From assembly GCF_947087965.1 (NCBI RefSeq), contig NZ_CAMUES010000010.1:1-46970 (forward strand): 46,970 bases of DNA, given 5' to 3'. The stretch is from an uncultured Mobiluncus sp. GTDB lineage: Bacteria; Actinomycetota; Actinomycetes; Actinomycetales; Actinomycetaceae. Below the pieces are notes generated by a model. It was not told the origin of the DNA, did not search any database, and was given only the letters and a program-made list of their open reading frames with translations. The position numbers were made by a program, and so were the translations under genes. Positions 43,620 to 46,970 of the stretch are shown piece by piece. Each line of letters begins with the position of its first letter. Position 1 is the stretch's first letter.

Positions 43620-45143
43620 ATGGAAGAAAAGAATTATCTCAAGTGGTACAACAAGGTAGGGTACGGTTCTGGCGATATTGCCGGAAACGTGGTCTACGCT
43701 TTCCTTTCAGCGTTCGTGATGATTTATCTGACGGACACGTTAGGGCTCAGCGCCGGCATCATCGGAACTTTGATTATGGTGTCGAAGTTCTTTGACGGGT
43801 TTTCGGACATTCTGTTTGGGCGTCTCATGGACCGAACCCACACCAAGATGGGCAAAGCGCGCCCGTGGATGTTCTGGGCATTTTTTGGCTGTGCGGCCAT
43901 GATTATTGCGATTTACGCGATTCCCACTTCTCTGGGCAAGACCGCGCAATATGCCTGGTTCTTCATTGCCTATACCCTGCTGAACGCGGTTTTCTATACC
44001 GCGAACAACATCGCTTACGCCGCGTTGACGGCTCTGATTACCAAGAACCGCTCCGAGCGTGTCCAGATGGGCTCCATTCGTTTCATGTTCGCTTTCGGAA
44101 CCAGCTTGACCATTCAAACCATCACGGTGGGAATGGTTCAGATGATGGGCGGAGGCGCTGACGCTTGGCGGAACGTGGCGATTATCTATGCCATCGTCGG
44201 CATTCTGTCTAACAGTTTGGCGGTCTTTTCGGTGAGGGAGCTGTCTCCCACCGAGCTGGCGGAAGGTGATGCACAGGCTGCGAAAGACGACGACGATGTC
44301 ACTTTCTTGGAGGCGCTGAAGCTGTTGGGCAACCGCTACTACGTCATCATCGTGGTGTGCTTTATCTTGATGCAGTTCTTTACCGCGACGTTGAATATGG
44401 GCATCTACTTCATGACGTACATTTTGGGTGACGCCAACCTTCTGGGGGTCTTTGCCTGGGCCATCAACATTCCCTTGATTATCGGGCTGTTGGTGACGCC
44501 GTTGGTGGTGGCCAAGATTGGGCGGATGCAGCCCGTGACCATCGTGGGATACGTGGTGGCAGTGCTGGGGCGCCTAGGGGTTATCATCGGTGCCTCGATG
44601 GGGTCGATTCCCCTGATGCTGTTCTTTTCCGGCCTGGCGTCCCTGGGTATGAGCCCCCTGCAGGGGACATTGAACGCCTTGATTGCGGAGATTAGTGAAA
44701 ATACGTTCTTGCGCACCAAGAAACGTATCGACGGCATGATGTTCTCCTGTTCCTCACTAGGGGTCAAGATTGGTTCCGGCGTCGGCACGGCAGTTGCGGG
44801 CTGGCTGCTGGAGCTGGGCGGATACGACGGCACCGCGAAAGTCCAGAGCGCTTCGGCTCTCCAGATGATTCAATTCATGTACCTGTGGGTGCCGATGATT
44901 GCTAACCTGCTGATTTTGGGGTTGCTGTTCTTCTTGAACGTGGAAAAGAAGAACGAGAAACTTCGCGAAAACCTCGAGACTGGCGAGCTCCCCGTAGTTT
45001 CAGCGTTGCTGGAGCACCCCAATCCGGAAGAACCACTCTCTGAAAGGATTGTGCAAGGCCACACTCTGGGTTCAGGCGCCGAGGAATCGAAGGGTATGTT
45101 CCCGCACGAACCTACCGACGAAAAACCTGATTCTGAGGAGTGA
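43620..45143 (+). CDS. GPH-family sugar:cation symporter (MelB/LacS/XynB type)
   Basis: Twelve-helix transporter of the glycoside-pentoside-hexuronide:cation symporter family, 507 residues. Family marks: YGSGDIAGNVVYAFLSAFVMIYLTD in helix 1, FDGFSDILFGRLMDRTHTKMGKARPW with the conserved cation-site Asp residues and the loop 2/3 signature, and YAALTALITKNRSERVQ. The last 60 residues are a hydrophilic acidic tail without the IIA domain of LacS. AGAAAGG precedes the ATG and only 12 bases separate it from lacZ, so both are one operon: uptake of a galactoside and its hydrolysis. Confidence 0.9.
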   Translation: MEEKNYLKWYNKVGYGSGDIAGNVVYAFLSAFVMIYLTDTLGLSAGIIGTLIMVSKFFDGFSDILFGRLMDRTHTKMGKARPWMFWAFFGCAAMIIAIYAIPTSLGKTAQYAWFFIAYTLLNAVFYTANNIAYAALTALITKNRSERVQMGSIRFMFAFGTSLTIQTITVGMVQMMGGGADAWRNVAIIYAIVGILSNSLAVFSVRELSPTELAEGDAQAAKDDDDVTFLEALKLLGNRYYVIIVVCFILMQFFTATLNMGIYFMTYILGDANLLGVFAWAINIPLIIGLLVTPLVVAKIGRMQPVTIVGYVVAVLGRLGVIIGASMGSIPLMLFFSGLASLGMSPLQGTLNALIAEISENTFLRTKKRIDGMMFSCSSLGVKIGSGVGTAVAGWLLELGGYDGTAKVQSASALQMIQFMYLWVPMIANLLILGLLFFLNVEKKNEKLRENLETGELPVVSALLEHPNPEEPLSERIVQGHTLGSGAEESKGMFPHEPTDEKPDSEE

Positions 45144-45150
45144 ACGCGGG

Positions 45151-45192
45151 GGCGGCGGCGGGTCTAATCGTGCGGTTAGACCCGTTGCCGCC
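45151..45192 (+). terminator. Terminator of the lacZ-symporter operon
   Basis: A 17-bp GC-rich stem with two wobble pairs (45151-45167 with 45176-45192), eight bases after the stop codon, followed by CTCCGGGTTTAATTTG. Confidence 0.7.
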
Positions 45193-45224
45193 CTCCGGGT
45201 TTAATTTGCACTCCGGGGCGGCGG

Positions 45225-45285
45225 CTACTTCAGCTTGTAGCCCCGGTGCAGGGCGACGATACCGCCGGTGAGGTTCTTGAGCTGC
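45225..45285 (-). pseudogene. Orphan 3' end of ubiE/menG (duplicate fragment)
   Basis: The complement encodes LKNLTGGIVALHRGYKLK and a TAG stop, identical to the end of the complete ubiE gene at 45999-46059. The nucleotide copies (45211-45285 and 45985-46059, 75 bp) differ at four positions: three are synonymous third-codon changes and one lies after the stop. Upstream of the fragment the match ends abruptly at 45285/45286, where the toxin-antitoxin cassette begins. It is a gene remnant without start or function. Confidence 0.88.
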
Positions 45286-45305
45286 CTGAAAACAGGCAGC
45301 TCAAG
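45276..45305. terminator. Junction hairpin at the end of the toxin gene
   Basis: A perfect 13-bp stem with loop AAAA abuts the toxin stop codon (45306). Its distal arm is made largely of the ubiE remnant, so the hairpin spans the duplication junction. It probably ends the toxin-antitoxin transcript. Confidence 0.6.
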
Positions 45306-45587
45306 TTATTTCTGGAACAGTTCCGCGTGAGTTCCGAGTCGATAGAGTATCAGCACGAGCACGTTGCTGCGGATTTCGTAGATCAGCAGCCAGTCCGGTT
45401 CGATGTGGCATTCCCTGGTTCCCGAGAAAGTGCCGGAAAGGCTGTGGTCGCGGTATCTTTCGGGCAGAGTGTCTCCCTCTGCAAGGACTTGGATAACTTT
45501 GAAAAGTTTATCTAAATCCCGGTGCTGCTTTTTTGCGAGCTTCACGTCTTTCTTAAACTGACTCGTAAACCTGACTTCGTACTTCAT
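45306..45587 (-). CDS. YafQ/RelE-family mRNA interferase toxin
   Basis: 93-residue ribosome-dependent endoribonuclease-type toxin. The sequence opens YEVRFTSQFKKDVKLAKK and has LPERYRDHSLSGTFSGTRECHIEPDWLLIYEI and the C-terminal LYRLGTHAELF, the YafQ/RelE pattern, including the terminal catalytic His. Its ATG overlaps the antitoxin TGA by four bases (ATGA), so the toxin is translated only after the antitoxin. The gene ends directly against a hairpin and the ubiE remnant, which suggests arrival as a cassette. Confidence 0.92.
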   Translation of the reverse strand: MKYEVRFTSQFKKDVKLAKKQHRDLDKLFKVIQVLAEGDTLPERYRDHSLSGTFSGTRECHIEPDWLLIYEIRSNVLVLILYRLGTHAELFQK

Positions 45588-45856
45588 ACTTCCAATGCGG
45601 CCTTTAGCTCATCGAGAGTCGAGTAGCCCTTAACGTTGGGGTCGTCTGCTATCCGTCGACCCTCCCTTATCGCGGCAGCGGTAGCGTCGTTGGGGACATT
45701 CAGACTCAACTTGAAAGGGATTCCCTGTTCGCGAATGGCAGTACGCAAGAACATATTAATAGCCGTGGTCATGTTGAGACCCAGTTCCGAAAAGACGCGG
45801 TCGGCCTGTTCTTTGACCTCTTTGTCAGTCCTGATGTTTAAATTCGTAGTCGTCAT
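45584..45856 (-). CDS. RelB/DinJ-family antitoxin
   Basis: 90-residue partner of the YafQ toxin. The N terminus TTTNLNIRTDKEVKEQADRVF is the ribbon-helix-helix DNA-binding part, followed by LGLNMTTAINMFLRTAIREQGIPF, the DinJ signature, and a helical toxin-binding tail. I start at ATG 45856 because CTAAGGAGG precedes it at good spacing; the open frame up to 45931 covers the promoter. As in other such modules, the antitoxin, alone or with toxin, should repress its own promoter. Base composition here is visibly more AT-rich than the flanking genes. Confidence 0.92.
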   Translation of the reverse strand: MTTTNLNIRTDKEVKEQADRVFSELGLNMTTAINMFLRTAIREQGIPFKLSLNVPNDATAAAIREGRRIADDPNVKGYSTLDELKAALEV

Positions 45857-45896
45857 GGCGCTCCTCCTTAGTTCGATTTTAGTAAAAAGTTCGTCT

Positions 45897-45919
45897 ATCA
45901 TCAACATGATGTCATTATA
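45897..45919 (-). promoter_or_regulatory. Promoter and candidate operator of the toxin-antitoxin pair
   Basis: On the minus strand TATAAT (complement of 45914-45919) is followed directly by overlapping dyads: ATCAT-CAAC-ATGAT at 45897-45910 and ATGA-TG-TCAT at 45906-45915. They sit at the expected transcription start, fitting autorepression. No strong -35 is visible. Confidence 0.45.
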
Positions 45920-45998
45920 AAAGCCGAGCATGCGACGAAAAAAGCCACGAGGAACTATTGCGTTTTGCTGATTCTAGGAGATTCCTCCGGGGCGGCGC

Positions 45999-46691
45999 CT
46001 ACTTCAGCTTGTAACCCCGGTGCAGAGCGACGATGCCGCCGGTGAGGTTCTTGAGCTGCAGGCGCTCGAAACCCGCCGCGCGCAGCTGGGCGGCGAACTC
46101 GTACTGTGAGGGCCAGGCCAAGATAGATTCCGCCAGGTAGTCATACGCCACCGCGTCGGTCGAGAACAGCCGGGCAATCGGCGGCATGACCCGGTGCAAA
46201 AAGAACCGATAAACGGCTCTGAACGGGGCAAAAGTTGGGCGGGAAAACTCGCACACCACCACGTGCCCGCCGGGGCGCACGACCCGGTAAAACTCCCGCA
46301 AAGCCCGGTCCGGGTCCGACACGTTGCGCAGCCCGAAACTGATGGTGACGCAGTCAAAAGTGTTGTCAGGAAAGTCCAGGTTCATCGCGTCGCCCTGCTG
46401 AAAGTCAATCTCCGGGTGACGCCGGCGCCCCTCGGCAATCATGCCCTCGGAAAAGTCGAGAGCCACGACTTTGGCTCCGGCGCGCACGAACTCAATCGAG
46501 CTGGCGCCGGTCCCGGCGGCCACATCTAGCACCTTCAAAAATGGCCGCGTCACCACCGCGCGCTTCACGTGGGCGCGCCACACTTTTTCCTGCCCCAGAG
46601 AGGCGAGAAAATTCATCAGGTCGTAACGACGGGCCACGGCATTGAACATGGATTGGACGTCGTGAGGATTCTTGTCTAGGTTCGCGCGCAT
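45999..46691 (-). CDS. ubiE: Demethylmenaquinone methyltransferase
   Basis: Class I SAM methyltransferase (also called MenG) performing the last step of menaquinone synthesis, C-methylation of the naphthoquinone ring. Visible: MFNAVARRYDLMNFLASLGQEKVWR at the N terminus, SAM motif I VLDVAAGTGASSIEFVR, VVALDFSEGMIAEGRRR, then FDCVTISFGLRNVSDPDRALREFYRVVRPGG and a C terminus GGIVALHRGYKLK. Length 230 residues is normal. The ATG at 46691 has no ribosome site, but TAGGAT lies seven bases upstream. Its 3' end is duplicated beyond the neighbouring toxin-antitoxin cassette. Confidence 0.93.
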   Translation of the reverse strand: MRANLDKNPHDVQSMFNAVARRYDLMNFLASLGQEKVWRAHVKRAVVTRPFLKVLDVAAGTGASSIEFVRAGAKVVALDFSEGMIAEGRRRHPEIDFQQGDAMNLDFPDNTFDCVTISFGLRNVSDPDRALREFYRVVRPGGHVVVCEFSRPTFAPFRAVYRFFLHRVMPPIARLFSTDAVAYDYLAESILAWPSQYEFAAQLRAAGFERLQLKNLTGGIVALHRGYKLK

Positions 46692-46698
46692 GGGTTCT

Positions 46699-46704
46699 AT
46701 CCTA
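46699..46704 (-). promoter_or_regulatory. -10 box TAGGAT for ubiE
   Basis: Minus-strand TAGGAT ends seven bases before the ubiE ATG, compatible with a leaderless or nearly leaderless transcript. Confidence 0.4.
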
Positions 46705-46740
46705 CCGCCAGGTTCGCCGGCGGGGTTTTACGTCATGCCC

Positions 46741-46869
46741 TGCACGAACGACCGATTTCGGCATGGTTCAGCGCCCTCTGATTTACCCGGAAACTTTTCT
46801 ACCAGGGGTTTTGTAAAGGTGCATGGGCGCCGCGGTGCGGATTTTCTTTTGAAATCGGTCGTTCGTGCA
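46741..46869. mobile_element. MITE-like element, 129 bp with 19-bp perfect terminal inverted repeats
   Basis: 46741-46759 and 46851-46869 are exact reverse complements over 19 bases, separated by 91 bases without coding potential. ATGCCC occurs directly before the left repeat (46735-46740) and one base after the right repeat (46871-46876), which resembles a target duplication. No transposase is encoded. It lies upstream of ubiE and 46 bp from the 55-bp dispersed repeat. Confidence 0.55.
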
Positions 46870-46915
46870 TATGCCCTCTGTCGAGGTAGCGGTTTTAGTG
46901 GTGGGCGCTTCGTCG

Positions 46916-46970
46916 CGGGGGCGCTCGCGAGAGGCGGAAGGGGGAGTACCCCCTCGCGTTTTGCGCGACT
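46916..46970 (-). repeat. 55-bp dispersed repeat, copy 2 (truncated by window edge)
   Basis: Exact reverse complement of 201-255. The match runs to the last base of the window, so the unit may continue. In copy 1 the neighbouring bases on that side form a further stem (GCGTTTTGCG), which predicts what would follow here. Confidence 0.85.

Noticed and set aside
45857..45931. 25-residue N-terminal extension of the antitoxin
   Set aside because: It spans the TATAAT box and operator dyads, and AAGGAGG precedes the inner ATG.

Overview
The window looks like chromosomal DNA of a moderately GC-rich actinomycete. RpoB, RpoC and the menaquinone enzymes are actinobacterial in type, several genes appear to have leaderless promoters, and the mix of a galactoside locus, a CoA-disulfide-reductase-like enzyme and a DinJ/YafQ toxin-antitoxin pair would suit Actinomycetaceae, possibly Mobiluncus or a relative. 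That placement is an inference from protein character; no rRNA is present to confirm it. I found no rRNA, tRNA, CRISPR array, integrase or transposase gene.

Layout. 1-60: start of radA, reading out of the window. 61-587: gene-free stretch with a 55-bp dispersed repeat, a perfect 23-bp hairpin and a palindromic operator candidate. 588-3683: menA, a flavin disulfide reductase fused to a degenerate rhodanese, a 54-residue zinc-type protein and a small palindromic element. 3749-12889: a sugar catabolic region, with mutarotase on the plus strand, then (minus strand) SIS isomerase/deaminase, ROK kinase, PfkB kinase and class II aldolase, and (plus strand) a DeoR regulator and a three-gene ABC importer without its ATPase. 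The enzyme set fits a galactosamine or N-acetylgalactosamine route through tagatose phosphates. 13204-20637: rpoB-rpoC. 20771-23377: AI-2E family membrane protein and two small membrane proteins. 23404-29247: menE, a DUF3048 lipoprotein, menB, an unrecognised membrane protein and menC. 29295-34941: a PP2C phosphatase, a zinc-ribbon FHA protein and a 1430-residue EccC/EssC/FtsK-like membrane protein, tightly coupled. 35308-39217: menD, a possible coupled micro-ORF and an HtrA protease. 39380-45143: lacI, lacZ and a GPH sugar symporter. 45225-45931: a toxin-antitoxin cassette between the real ubiE/menG 3' end and a second copy of that 3' end. 45999-46691: ubiE. The end holds a MITE-like inverted repeat and a second copy of the 55-bp repeat in opposite orientation.

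How it works together. Six menaquinone genes (menA, menE, menB, menC, menD, ubiE/menG) lie within 47 kb, interleaved with envelope and signalling genes, which points to a respiratory quinone made from chorismate; isochorismate synthase (menF), menH and the DHNA-CoA thioesterase are not here. The two sugar regions both concern galactose-type sugars.

The most unusual items are: the EccC/EssC-like protein, whose P-loops all lack the canonical lysine, encoded with PP2C and FHA partners but no WXG100 substrate; the toxin-antitoxin cassette flanked by a 75-bp duplicated ubiE 3' end whose coding differences are all silent; paired LacI-type operators 21 bp apart; and a recurrent -10 box exactly six bases from the start codon at five genes.
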